64,000 nucleotides of DNA from Sorangium cellulosum So ce56 (GTDB taxonomy: Bacteria; Myxococcota_A; Polyangia; Polyangiales; Polyangiaceae). Position numbers and translations under genes: made by a program. Location of the stretch: contig NC_010162.1 of NCBI RefSeq assembly GCF_000067165.1, positions 4,856,501-4,920,500 of the forward strand, in the 5' to 3' direction. Shown piece after piece: positions 27,101 through 35,752 of the stretch. The stretch's first letter is position 1; each line of letters starts with the position of its first letter. The notes beneath the pieces are model-generated. The model saw only the letters and a program-made list of their open reading frames with translations, searched no databases and had not been told where the DNA came from.

Positions 27101-30100
27101 TCGGACACTATGTCGTCTTCTGGACACGCCACTACCGGGAGACGTATCCAACCACGCGCGACGGCTTCACCGCCGCGGTCGAGTCCGGTGATGTGAACAA
27201 CGCGTGCCTCAACTGCATCTGGGCCGCGCTGTTCCCGCTGCTCGCCGGCGAGCCGCTGGAGGACGTGCTTCACGAGGTCGAAGAGCGCCTCGGTTTCGTG
27301 CGCAGGGTCGGCCACACGTTCGCGCACAACGCCCTCCTCGGCGGCCACGCCATGATCCAGGCGCTGCGCGGGAGGCCGGTCCGCTTCTCGATGCCGGACG
27401 GGTCCGAGCTGGATCCGCCGGCCTTCGAGGCGCGGCTGGAGGAGGGGGGGCACCTGGAGGCCGCGCGCGACTTCTATTACAGCTTGAAGGCGCAGGCGCT
27501 CTTCGTGCTCGGCTCTCCCCGAGAGGCGCTCGCGGCGGCGACCCGCGCGATCGCCGAGCACCCCGCCAGGGTCGGTCCGCACGCGCTCATCGCCGAGAGC
27601 TTCTATTGTCGCGCGCTCGCGCTCGCGGCCCTCTTCAACGCGCCGCACGCGCCGCACGGCGCGGGCGAGGCGCAGCCATCCCCGCCGTGGGTGCTCCCCG
27701 AGGAGCTCCTCGAGTGCGAGCGGCAGCTCGGCGCGTGGGCCAGGAGCGGCCCCGACAACTTCCTCCACAAGCACGCCCTGGTCCGCGCCGAGATCGCCCG
27801 GCTCCTCGGGCGCGAGCCGGAGGCCGGCCGGCTCTACGAGCAGGCCATCGCGGCGGCGCGCGAGGGCGGCTTCGTCCAGCATGAGGCCATCGCCTGCGAG
27901 CTCGCCGCGGAGTTCTACCGCGCGCGCGGCCTCTCGACGCCCGCCGACAGCTACCTGCGAAGCGCCCGCGCCGGCTATTTCCGCTGGGGCGCCCGCGCCA
28001 AGGTGGAGCAGCTCGATCAGCGCTACCCTCACCTCGCCCCGCGCAAGCCGATCGCCCCCACCGTCACCTTCGCCGTGCGGGCCGAGCAGTTCGACGTCCT
28101 GTCGGTGGTGAAGGCCGCGCAGAGCATCTCTGGCGAGCTCAAGCTCTCGCGGCTGCTCGAGGTGCTGCTTCGCATCGTGGTCGAGCACGCGGGCGCCGAG
28201 GAGGGCTGTGTCCTCCTGGTGCGGGAGGAGCAGCTGTGGCTCGCGGCGATCGAGGCGCCGGGGGGCGCGGTACGGCTGCTGGAGGCGGGCGAGGCGCCTT
28301 CGACCGCGTTGCCGCAGTCGGTCCTCAACTATGTTCGCCGGAGCCACGAGCGCGTGCTGCTCGACGACGCCGCCGGCCGGCACCCCTTCGTGGAGGATGC
28401 GTATTTCCGGCGCAAGCGCGCGAGATCGGTGCTGTGCCTCCCGATCGTGCGCCAGGCTCGGCTCATCGGCCTGCTCTACCTGGAAAACAACCTCGCCACC
28501 GGGGCGTTCACCCCCGGGCGCCTCAGCGTCGTCGAGCTGCTCGCCTCGCAGTCGGCGTTCTCGCTGGAGAACGCGATGCTCTATGCCGAGGTGGAGCAGG
28601 AGAACGCCGAGCGGCGGCGGGCGGAACAGGCGCTCAAGGCCAATCAGAAGATGCTCCAGGCCATCGTCGACAACTCGGCGGCGAGCGTCTACGTCAAGGA
28701 TCGAGAGGGCCGATTCCTGCTCGCCAACCGGCAGGTCGGCGCCCTCCTGGGCGTGCCGAGCGAGCAGCTCCTCGGGAGGACCGACGCCGACCTCTTCCCG
28801 GCTCCCTTCGCCGAGATGGTCCGCGAGCACGAGCGGAAGGTGCTCGAGACGGGTGCGCCGATGGAGTGGGAGGAGACGGTGCCGCTGGAGGACGGGCTGC
28901 ACACGTTCCTGTCGATCAAATTCCCTCTCGGCGAGGGGGTGATGCCCGGCGTGCTCTGCGGCATCTCCACCGACATCACCGAGCGCAAGCGGGCCGAGCA
29001 GGCCGAGCGCTTCCTGGCCGAGGCGAGCCGCAAGCTGATGACGCTGGGGTACAGCGCGACCTTCGAGAGCGTGGCGCAGCTCCCGGTGCCCGAGCTCTCG
29101 GATCAGTGTGTCGTCGAGGTGCTCTCGGCGGACAGGACACCGGGCCCGACGGTCGTCGCAGGGGTGCCCGGCGAGCAGCTGGAAGCGCTGAAGGACGCGC
29201 TGCGCGCTCTGGCAGGAGCGCCGCCGGCCGGATTCGAGGGGGTCGATGGCCGCGCCGCGCCGCTGGTGCAGCAGGTGCGTTCGCTCGACCCGCGGGTCAG
29301 GCCGCCCTGGGAGCGGCTCGGCGTCCACACGTTCCTGCGGGTTCCGCTGCTCGCGCGCGACCGGTACTTCGGCGTCATGACCCTGCTGGCGACGGCGCCC
29401 GAGCGCCGCTGTGGCCCCGCCGACCTGCGGCTGGCCGAGGAGTTGGGGCGCCGCGCGGCGCTCGTGCTCGACAATATCCGCCTGTACACCGAGGCCCAGG
29501 AGGCCATCGAGCGGCGGGACGAGTTCCTCGTCGTCGCGTCTCACGAGCTCAAGACCCCGCTGACGTCGATGCAGATGCAGGTGCAGGCGGCCGAGCGCCT
29601 GCTGCATCGCGGCTCGCTCGCGGGCGTTCCCCCGGCGCGGATCGAGGCGATGTTCCGCATCCTCGGCCGCCAGACGTCGCGGCTCGGGCGCCTGGTCGAC
29701 GAGCTGCTCGACGTCACGAGGATGAACGCCGGGCGGCTGGCGCTCACGCTGGCGCCGGTCGATCTGGCGGCGCTGGCGCGTGAGGTCGTCGAGCGGATGC
29801 GCCCCCAGCTCACGGACGCCCGCTGCCCGACGCAGCTGGATCTGGGAGCGCCCGTGGTCGGGCACTGGGATCCGGATCGCCTGGAGCAGGTCGTCGTCAA
29901 CCTCCTGTCGAACGCGGTGAAGTACGGCGCCGGCGCGCCTATTTTCATCGGCGTGCGGCGGCAGGCGGATCGCGCGCTGCTCGTGGTCCGGGACGAGGGG
30001 ATCGGGATCGCGGAGGCCGATCAGGGCAGGATCTTCGAGCGCTTCGAGCGCGCCGTGTCGGTGCGCAACTTCGGCGGCATCGGGCTCGGGCTCTACATCG

Positions 30101-30234
30101 CGCGCTCGATCGTGGCGTCGCACGGCGGATCCATCCAGGTGCAGAGCAAGCCGGGCGCCGGCGCGACGTTCGTGGTGGAGCTCCCGCTGAGCCCACCGGA
30201 GAACGCCGTGCCGCATCCAGGGGCCGGAGAGTAG
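24109..30234 (+). CDS. giant Ser/Thr kinase-AAA ATPase-TPR-GAF-PAS-GAF-histidine kinase
   Basis: About 2041 residues from GTG 24109; GTG 24139 is an alternative, and neither has a strong ribosome site. In order: Hanks kinase (about 25-290) with the HKDIKPQN variant catalytic loop and YMAPEQTGRMN; AAA_16-type ATPase from about 325 with Walker A GYSGIGKSS and FLDDLQWADAASL; a long TPR-like middle (about 700-1320); a GAF domain (about 1340-1500); a PAS domain (about 1513-1627); a second GAF-like part; and a histidine kinase with phospho-acceptor SHELKTPLTS (His near 1812). The kinase ends with NLLSNAVKYG, DEGIGIAEAD and GIGLGLYIA. This is the known multidomain sensor type that joins Ser/Thr and His kinases. 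No receiver domain is fused. Signal and partner regulator are unknown. Confidence 0.9.
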   Translation: MSPITRIRAHVGTNPVSSDHGSSSRYAIIETLYEGSDTLLYRGVREDDGHPVVLKVLRRDHASPRAAERLRHEYEIARALDTTAIVMPHGLAMLGDQPALVLEDFGGVSLDRLLDGDGPTPLERFFPLAIRLVEALAGLHRHDVVHKDIKPQNVLLNPATGEVKITDLGIASRIPRELQHLEHVGLIEGTLAYMAPEQTGRMNRWIDQRTDLYSLGVVFYEMLTGTLPFQAGDPVAWVYCHIAQAPRPPHALVPSIPPQLSAVVLKLLSKAAEERYQSAAGLRHDLDECFARWRASGSIPPFALGGRDLSDRFQVPQRLYGREREVAALLAVFERVVASGRPELVLVSGYSGIGKSSLVAELHRPVVRERGFFLSGKFEQAARDVPYSAFHQAFRALFQEILCASDDQVEGWRQRLRDALGESGGLLADVLPELTLLLGPQPPVPELPPAEAQSRLHATLQRFVSACAQKDHPVALFLDDLQWADAASLQLLEQLATYAGSEHLLLIGAYRDNEVGPAHPLRLTLAEARKRGAAVVELVLDPLSAAHVGALVAETVHAPHAPAEQVEPLSELVYEKTGGNPFFVLQFLIALHQEGLITFDAEEGRWRWDIAAIRDKEFTDNVVELMAGKLKRLSGPTRDALTLAACLGSSLELDTLAVVAGRPAAELHDALEEAVQEGLLLRRNGAYRFLHDRVQQAATSLVPAGQLAEMHLCIGRLLLGARRAEERDDALFDVVAHLNRGAALLRSQAERDEVAALNLRAGRKAKAAAAFQSAAALFAAGLSLLAPASWETRHELTYGLTFERAHVAYITGSFEEAEGRVEELMDRARTRHETAAVVELAVALNATRGQYARAVEIALSGLRACDVDLPLHPTDAQVEEETESVWKALGNRAIEDLIHLPPMTHPGIKITMGVLQSVSLPSFFVDPNLYHLAVMRMVKLSLRHGNAEHSAVAYAAFAMVMSSRFGRYQEAYSFGRLGYDLAQKSGLLTTKSVVVILFGHYVVFWTRHYRETYPTTRDGFTAAVESGDVNNACLNCIWAALFPLLAGEPLEDVLHEVEERLGFVRRVGHTFAHNALLGGHAMIQALRGRPVRFSMPDGSELDPPAFEARLEEGGHLEAARDFYYSLKAQALFVLGSPREALAAATRAIAEHPARVGPHALIAESFYCRALALAALFNAPHAPHGAGEAQPSPPWVLPEELLECERQLGAWARSGPDNFLHKHALVRAEIARLLGREPEAGRLYEQAIAAAREGGFVQHEAIACELAAEFYRARGLSTPADSYLRSARAGYFRWGARAKVEQLDQRYPHLAPRKPIAPTVTFAVRAEQFDVLSVVKAAQSISGELKLSRLLEVLLRIVVEHAGAEEGCVLLVREEQLWLAAIEAPGGAVRLLEAGEAPSTALPQSVLNYVRRSHERVLLDDAAGRHPFVEDAYFRRKRARSVLCLPIVRQARLIGLLYLENNLATGAFTPGRLSVVELLASQSAFSLENAMLYAEVEQENAERRRAEQALKANQKMLQAIVDNSAASVYVKDREGRFLLANRQVGALLGVPSEQLLGRTDADLFPAPFAEMVREHERKVLETGAPMEWEETVPLEDGLHTFLSIKFPLGEGVMPGVLCGISTDITERKRAEQAERFLAEASRKLMTLGYSATFESVAQLPVPELSDQCVVEVLSADRTPGPTVVAGVPGEQLEALKDALRALAGAPPAGFEGVDGRAAPLVQQVRSLDPRVRPPWERLGVHTFLRVPLLARDRYFGVMTLLATAPERRCGPADLRLAEELGRRAALVLDNIRLYTEAQEAIERRDEFLVVASHELKTPLTSMQMQVQAAERLLHRGSLAGVPPARIEAMFRILGRQTSRLGRLVDELLDVTRMNAGRLALTLAPVDLAALAREVVERMRPQLTDARCPTQLDLGAPVVGHWDPDRLEQVVVNLLSNAVKYGAGAPIFIGVRRQADRALLVVRDEGIGIAEADQGRIFERFERAVSVRNFGGIGLGLYIARSIVASHGGSIQVQSKPGAGATFVVELPLSPPENAVPHPGAGE

Positions 30235-30239
30235 ACAGA

Positions 30240-30582
30240 CGCGGGCCACGCACGCTGGGTTCTTCACCAGCTCGTCGATGTCTACGTCGCCGTAGTAGCT
30301 CTTGAACATGTAAGCGCTTTCCATTGCGTGGATGCCGCGGCGATCGCTCGTGACACCCGGCTGCAGCTCATCCTCAAAAGTTCTTACGACGCCGGAGCAA
30401 GTTGAATATTGATCTCGAGCCAGACCTCGAATGCTCAATATGGTGTCACAGTCAATCGTGCTGCTGCCGAGTATGGCCTTGTATACACCGAACATTCCAC
30501 TGAAGAGCCTGCAGTCCATGGCCAGCCTCTCTAGCTCGCTCGCTTGCGATTCGACTTTGCATTGCTCCGTGAGCTCTGGCAC
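30240..30582 (-). pseudogene. possible truncated foreign gene, Cys-containing
   Basis: On the minus strand, from GTG 30582, about 114 codons read as a plausible protein (MPELTEQCKVESQASELER, LAMDCRLFSGMFGVYKA, YYGDVDIDELVKNPACVARV). The frame then runs on without a stop into antisense of the histidine kinase, so any natural C-terminus is missing. The base composition is visibly more A/T-rich than in the neighbours. I do not recognise a family. This is most simply a 3'-truncated remnant of a transferred gene. Confidence 0.35.
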
Positions 30583-30860
30583 GGGCGAAGTGTGCGTTTG
30601 TCTTCGTTGACGTGGGGATGTCCCTCTCTCTTCTGAGCATGGTGATCGCGACGCTGGAGGGTCGTCTCACAGCTGGCCAACCGTTTCCGGGTGACGCTCA
30701 GAGTCGACCTAAGATCGGGGTCGCTCTCGCCGGCGGCGTCGTGGCGTGCTGGAGGCGCCCTGGGCGCGGCCCTCCGCGACGAGGAGCGCGGAGAGCTCGC
30801 GGATCGGGTGAGCTGCTCTGCCGAGCGCGAGGCGATGATCGCCTGTTCTTCTCGCGGGCC
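30583..30860. other. no supportable gene
   Basis: I see no credible coding region, repeat or RNA gene here. Several overlapping open frames exist, but their translations are Arg/Ala-rich and look like chance frames in G/C-rich DNA. Confidence 0.4.
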
Positions 30861-31574
30861 CTATGCCTGGCAGCAGAAGGTCGACGGCTCGGCCGGCAGC
30901 AGCTCGCCGGTGGGCTCGCCGCCGCTCGGGGCGCAGCCGCCGGGATCCACGGCGACGACCTCCGCCGACTTGCTGCCGAGGGCGACGCCGGGCGGCGTGA
31001 CCCCGCAGAATGGCGTCGTCGAGCTCACGACGGCGGACACGAGCAGGTCACCGCACGCGCCGTCGCTGTAGACCGACGCCATGACGGTGCACGACGCGCC
31101 CTCCAGCTCCCCGCAGCCGCACTCGGAGCAGCCGCGCGTGTCCTCGGCGCCGCCGTAGAAGACGTGCCTGTCCAGGTAGGGCGCCTCGCACGTCACGTCG
31201 CCCTCGTGGAAGATGCACGTCAGGAAGCCGCCGGGCGGCGGGACCCCGGGCTGGTCGGGCGACGGCATGCAGGTGCTCCGGTCGCCCAGGCACTCCGTGT
31301 AGGCGCCGGGCACGCAGGCGAGCGCCCGGGTCTGCCAAGGATCGAGGAGCGCCGGCGGTGGCGACTCGTCCACCCTGGGTGTGCATGCGCCGGTCGCCGT
31401 CACGATCGGCGCCCCGATGGAGACCGACTGCACGCACGGCTTCCCGCCGCAATCCTGGCCGGCGGGGATCGCGTTCGCGGCGGTGCAGGCGCCGTCCCAG
31501 CCGTCGGGCGCCGCGAAGGAGGTCGTGACGCCGCCGGGGTCGCCGGGACACTTCGAGCATTGTGTATTTCATTT
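30861..31574 (-). pseudogene. Cys-rich secreted-protein gene, 5' truncated
   Basis: The minus-strand frame encodes a Cys-rich protein: QCSKCPGDPGGVTTSFAAP, CTAANAIPAGQDCGGKPC, TRGCSECGCGELEGASC, ending EPSTFCCQA. Around sixteen cysteines suggest a disulfide-rich exported protein. The conserved frame reaches an in-frame TGA just upstream (near 31575) with no start codon before it. A GTG at 31433 could start a 190-residue product but would discard conserved-looking sequence, so the signal peptide region appears lost. Fragments of a homologous gene occur at 22505-22555 and 23120-23322. The function of the family is not known to me. Confidence 0.6.
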
Positions 31575-31634
31575 GATAATTCCCATGTCTCTCGGAGTTT
31601 CTTTGCGAGAAGGACACGATGTGGACGAGCCTGT

Positions 31635-32762
31635 TCAGAATGCCGCATTGATTCCGAGCCCGAGCGCCGCAGCAAGCGGAGGTGACGACCACGTGATGGC
31701 TCCAGGGGCGGTGCGCGGATCGCTCTGGCGCCGGAGCACCGCACCCGCCACGATGACGGTAGCTTCCGCGTAACCGTATGCGGACCACCTGTCCGAAAGG
31801 GGCCAGTCGCTGCCGAGCCGCGCCCCGCACCCTAGCAGGGCGTCGTTGCGCAAGGCCAGGTTCCACGGGTTCCGAGCGGAGAACCGGACGACGCCACCTG
31901 TTGCGACCCCGCAGCCAAACAGGCGGCTGCTGCGAAGGCATGCCACGGCAGCCATCGTGAAAGCGCTGGTGCCGAGGGGCACCGCTTCCACCTCCTGCGC
32001 CAGCGAGACGAGCCCCCGCCCTTCCACCGCGACCGACCAGTCGGGCCGGCGAACGCCGACAGACATGGTCATGCCGGCCACGGCCCCCGGCGTGATCCCC
32101 AGGCCGAGGGTCGCCCCGAGCCCCGCCTCCAGTCGCCAGCGTTCTGTCGGCGCTGGCGTCGACTCCAGCAGCGCTGGCGTCGACTCCAGCAGCGCTGGCG
32201 TCGACTCCAGCAGCGCTGGCGTCTTGGCCTGGCGCCCCTGAGGAAGCGGCGGTGAAGGCGGCGGCAAGGGCTCGAAGGGCGGTGGCGCCCGCTCCGGCGT
32301 GGCCAGGATGCGCGCCACGATCGCGAGGGCCACGCCGGTGAGCAGCTCCGCGCAGCCGCTCCGGGTGCTGAACCCCTCGGCCCAGGCCGTATCGCCCGCG
32401 CCCGCGCCCTCGCGCAGGGCCATTGAGGCCGTGAGCTCCGGCCCCTCCCGCGCGATGCTGAGCGTGAGCACCCGCGGCGCGTCGTCCTGGAACGGATCGC
32501 CGCCGAGCCCGCGCGCCACCTCCGCGCGCAGGTGCGCCTCGCCGGCGCAGCCCTCGGCGCCGGGGCCCAGCACGACCTCCAGCCGCATCGCAGCCTGCGG
32601 CAGATCCGGCGCGGCGTGCCCCTCCGCGACACGGAGCAGGACCATGGCCGCCGTGGCCACCGCGACGGCGGCGCGCGCCGGCCACCTCGCGCCCCCGCGC
32701 GGACCGATGCCGCACCGGGCCAGGCGCGCGCCGAACCTCGGTCTGCCGCAGGGCCCGCTCAT
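31635..32762 (-). CDS. exported hypothetical protein, outer-membrane-like C-terminus
   Basis: A 375-residue protein. A basic N-terminus is followed by a hydrophobic stretch (AAVAVATAAMVLLRVAEG) and AHAAPD-like small residues, as in a signal peptide. The middle has a Pro-rich linker with three exact copies of TPALLES. The C-terminal half alternates polar and apolar residues with Gly (LEAGLGATLGLGITPGAVAG; MTMSVGVRRPDWSVAVEGRG) and ends in Phe, suggesting an outer-membrane beta-barrel of a kind common in myxobacteria. The ATG overlaps the stop of the upstream sigma/anti-sigma-like fusion gene (ATGA), so the pair forms an operon. Membrane location is inference. Confidence 0.65.
   Translation of the reverse strand: MSGPCGRPRFGARLARCGIGPRGGARWPARAAVAVATAAMVLLRVAEGHAAPDLPQAAMRLEVVLGPGAEGCAGEAHLRAEVARGLGGDPFQDDAPRVLTLSIAREGPELTASMALREGAGAGDTAWAEGFSTRSGCAELLTGVALAIVARILATPERAPPPFEPLPPPSPPLPQGRQAKTPALLESTPALLESTPALLESTPAPTERWRLEAGLGATLGLGITPGAVAGMTMSVGVRRPDWSVAVEGRGLVSLAQEVEAVPLGTSAFTMAAVACLRSSRLFGCGVATGGVVRFSARNPWNLALRNDALLGCGARLGSDWPLSDRWSAYGYAEATVIVAGAVLRRQSDPRTAPGAITWSSPPLAAALGLGINAAF
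32158..32220 (-). repeat. three exact 21-bp tandem repeats
   Basis: The unit GTCGACTCCAGCAGCGCTGGC occurs three times in a row (plus-strand reading), with a partial unit before it. In the minus-strand gene it encodes a seven-residue repeat in the Pro-rich linker, so unit gain or loss would keep the frame. Confidence 0.95.
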
Positions 32763-33328
32763 CGCGACGGCTCGCTCCCCGTCGCGCCCTGCTCCGGGGC
32801 GGCGACGCGCGCCAGGGCGACCGTACGAAGCCGCTCCCGCACGTTCTTCAGCTGGCCCCCGGGGAACCGCTGCTCGTGCACGGCGATCTGCCGGAGCGCC
32901 CCGGCGGGATCACCGGCGGTGAGGCGCTCTCGCGCCGCGGTGAGCAGCCGCAGCTCCTCCGCGAACGTGTCATCGCGCTCGCTGGCCTCCCTGGCCCGTG
33001 GCACCGCCCGGGGAGCAGCAGGGCACGGGCGGTGGGGCGTCTCGATCACCGGAGCGCCGGGCCCCGGCTCCGGCGCCTGCCGCGGCGGATCGACCGCCGA
33101 GTCGGCCTCGCGCGGAGGCGGCGGCGAGGCGGAGGCGGGGTAGTCGGGATCGAACCGATCCAGGCTCTCGTACGCCGCAAGGAGGACGTCCTGGACCAGG
33201 TCGTCGATGTCGGGCGCGGCGACCCCCAGGAGCCGGAGCGAACGCGGGAGCGTCTGAAGCGCTGCGGTGTGAACGGAATTCCAGGTAGCGGAGCGGGTGG
33301 CGTCCGCGGGAGGAACGTGGGTGCTCAT
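32759..33328 (-). CDS. sigma-70 region 2 fused to anti-sigma-like C-terminal segment
   Basis: 189 residues from ATG 33328 (an in-frame ATG at 33400 would add 24). Residues about 20-62 resemble the start of an ECF sigma factor: PRSLRLLGVAAPDIDDLVQD, then VLLAAYESLDRFDPDYP. No region 2.3/2.4 or region 4 follows. Instead there is a Pro-rich linker and then a helical tail (EELRLLTAARERLTAGDPAG; ALRQIAVHEQRFPGGQLKNV) like the TPR-type end of myxobacterial anti-sigma proteins. The simplest explanation is an in-frame deletion that joined a sigma gene to the next gene, leaving a protein that cannot act as a sigma factor. It overlaps the next gene's start as ATGA. The anti-sigma identification is from memory of similar proteins. 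Confidence 0.6.
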   Translation of the reverse strand: MSTHVPPADATRSATWNSVHTAALQTLPRSLRLLGVAAPDIDDLVQDVLLAAYESLDRFDPDYPASASPPPPREADSAVDPPRQAPEPGPGAPVIETPHRPCPAAPRAVPRAREASERDDTFAEELRLLTAARERLTAGDPAGALRQIAVHEQRFPGGQLKNVRERLRTVALARVAAPEQGATGSEPSR

Positions 33329-33418
33329 ACCCAGAATTGCGGGGAGCTCTTCGGGGTTGGTTGGAAAACGCACGGCCCGGCGCACGGGACCGAGCCGCAC
33401 CTGCGGCGAGCGCCGCGC

Positions 33419-34180
33419 TCACGACAGGCTGCGGCCCTCCGGCGGGATCCACGCCGAGTGGGGCGAGATCGTTTCCATGTGGGCCAGCACCTCGGCCTGC
33501 CCCCAGCGCTCGAGCGCGTCCATCTCCGCCGGGCCGAGCAGCCGCCGGATCGCGCCCCAGGTGCGCTCGAACTCGAGCGCGACCAGGTGCTGCGATAGCG
33601 CGGTGAGGGGGCTCAGGTCGGAGTCGTCGCCGCGGTACGCCGCGTAGGCCTCGGCGTCCCATCCTTCCAGCGGGAGCGCCTCCGCCTCGTCGATGCGCCG
33701 ATCGAGCGCCTCCTCGGTCTCCGCCCACGCTCGGGCGATCTGGAAGAGCTTGGCGATCTTGTCGAGCGGCAGGCCGAAGCGCGCGACGCGGTGCTCTTTG
33801 CGGCGCGATAGCCACACGACGAGCACCTGCCACATGGTCCGCCAGTCAGGCAGCCGGTCGAGGACGAAGTAGCGCTCCTCGATCCACGCTCGGATCTGCG
33901 CCGCGGCCGCCGTGCCCAGGGAGCGCTCCACCTCGGCGAGGAACGCCGCGATGTGCACCGCCATCATGGCTTCGTAGTCCCGCTCCTCGTCGTCCAGCGC
34001 CTCGATCGCGATCTCCGCCCGGACGCAGCGGCGCGCGGCCGCCTTCACCGCCTCGACATCGTCGATGCGGAGCCCGAGATCGGGCCAGAAAGGCGTTGCC
34101 CTGTCCAGGCTGAGGAGCCGGACGGCGTGCGTGTAAGAGTAGGATACATCGAGGTCGAGGAGATCGAGGGTGGGGTTCAT
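33419..34180 (-). CDS. hypothetical protein, helical
   Basis: A 253-residue soluble protein starting MNPTLDLLDLDVSYSYTHAV. It is mainly helical, with several acidic and aromatic-rich segments (IRAWIEERYFVLDRLPDWRT, KIAKLFQIARAWAETEEALD). It has no signal peptide, membrane segment or Cys pattern. It is the first gene of a minus-strand group whose next member begins about 90 nt downstream, and it is divergent from the RsbR-like gene at 34463. I do not recognise a family. Codon usage is typical of the neighbourhood, so it is likely a real gene. Confidence 0.65.
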   Translation of the reverse strand: MNPTLDLLDLDVSYSYTHAVRLLSLDRATPFWPDLGLRIDDVEAVKAAARRCVRAEIAIEALDDEERDYEAMMAVHIAAFLAEVERSLGTAAAAQIRAWIEERYFVLDRLPDWRTMWQVLVVWLSRRKEHRVARFGLPLDKIAKLFQIARAWAETEEALDRRIDEAEALPLEGWDAEAYAAYRGDDSDLSPLTALSQHLVALEFERTWGAIRRLLGPAEMDALERWGQAEVLAHMETISPHSAWIPPEGRSLS

Positions 34181-34462
34181 CGGCAGCGCAGCCCGGGCCG
34201 GTCTGGAGCGGCCAGCGTAGCCGCGCCGGGGGTGAACTGGTAGGTCGCCCCACGCTCGGAGCGCCGGTCGAGCGCGCGCTCCGCTTCATCGCCGCGAACC
34301 TCGGCCCATCACGGTCGCCTCCGCCGCGAAACTTCTAAGGCGTTCGCGGCGCAGTTCGGCTGCAGCCCGTCGCAGGTGCGGAGCCCGGAGCGCAGCTTCC
34401 CAACCACGATGCGCTTCTGATACAAGCCATCTTGTTGAGGGGGGACGTATGGGAGGGAAACC

Positions 34463-35634
34463 ATGGCGAACGAAATGGACGCCACTTCGGGGCTACTGCA
34501 TACATTTCTCGCATCCTGTCCAGAGATGCTCTTCATCGCGGGGATCGATGGGGCTGTGCTGCACGCGAGCGGCGCGCTCCGTCAGGCGCTGGGGGCCGGG
34601 ATAGCGCATGGCGATTCGCTCACGGCGCTCGTCCATGCGGAGGATCGCGCCGACTTCGCCGCTGCGTGGGTCCGGCTGAAGGAGCAAACAGAGCCGGTGC
34701 AGTTCGATGTGCGCCTGATGGACGCTCAGGGCGCTTACCGGCGTCTGACGTGCAACGCGAGCCGGGCGCCCGAGGGGGGCACGATCCACGGGTCGCTGCG
34801 GCAGGCCGACGCCGACGGCAAGCGCGACCCGGCAGAGCCGAGCCTCAAGGAGCGGCTCCTCGACGGCCTGGCAGACAGCCTGCAGGTCGTCATCTGGGCG
34901 ATCGACACCGAGGGGACCGTCATCTACCACGACGGCAAGGGGCTCGACGCCGCCGGGCTCGCGAGGGGCGCGCTCCTCGGGAAGAACCTGCTCGAGCTCT
35001 ATCCCGAGAAAGACCGCATCATCTTGCGGGGAGCGCTCGCCGGCGCGATGGCCCATGACCACAACACGGCGCACGGCGTCCACTGGGAGAGCTGGGTCGT
35101 CCCCGTGCTCAACGGGCGCGACGAGGTCGACGCGGTGCTCGGGTTCTCGCTCGACGTCAGCGCGGTGAAGCGCACGCAGGAAGAGCTGCGGGCCAGGCTC
35201 TCTCAGATCGAGAAGCAGCAGGAGGTGATCCGCAAGCTCTCCACGCCGATCATCGAGGTGTGGAACGGCGTGCTGACGCTCCCCATGATCGGTGTGGTCG
35301 ACAGCGTGCGGACGGCCGAGGTGATGGATGCGCTGCTCGCGCGTATCACGGAAAACAAGCCCATTTCGCGATCCTCGATCTGACCGGGGTCGACATGGTG
35401 GACACGAAGGTGGCGAGCCATCTCATCGAGCTCGTGGCGGCGATCCGCCTGCTCGGCGCCGAAGGCATCGTCGCCGGCATCAAGCCGAACGTCGCGCAGA
35501 CGATGGTCGCGCTGGGGCTCGATCTCTCGACGATCTCGACGCAACGCGATCTGCGGGCTGCCCTGAGCTACTGTATCCGGCGCATGGCGCCGCAGCCGCT
35601 GCAGGAGAGCCGCGCCAGCGTGACCGCGAGCTGA
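34463..35634 (+). pseudogene. RsbR-like PAS-STAS stressosome protein, frameshifted
   Basis: From ATG 34463 (GGGAGGG upstream) the frame reads two PAS-like regions (about residues 10-115 and 130-235), a coiled linker (RARLSQIEKQQEVIRKLSTP) and the start of a STAS domain (IIEVWNGVLTLPMIGVVDSV). It then stops at 35383. The rest of the STAS domain continues in another frame: HFAILDLTGVDMVDTKVASH, LLGAEGIVAGIKPNVAQTMV, to TGA 35634. One base appears missing near 35368, where AAC AAG CCC ATT would read correctly with an extra G. RsbR-type proteins form stressosomes and transmit stress signals to sigma-factor regulation. This is either a real frameshift mutation or a sequencing error. Confidence 0.8.
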
Positions 35635-35752
35635 CAGGGCCCCGCGCCGTCGAGCTCGCTCCGGCGCCGGAGAGCGACTCCGGCGCGAACGCCGTCTCCC
35701 TTTTTCGGCGACTCTGCTCACCCGGAGGGTGCAGAAGCGCGAGAACGGAGCG

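Noticed and set aside
24214..30582. A minus-strand open frame of about 2100 codons across the giant kinase gene
   Set aside because: It is antisense to a clearly coding gene with many recognisable motifs. Its translation is Arg/Glu/Val-rich without any domain, as expected in G/C-rich DNA. Only its first 114 codons, beyond the kinase stop, look protein-like.
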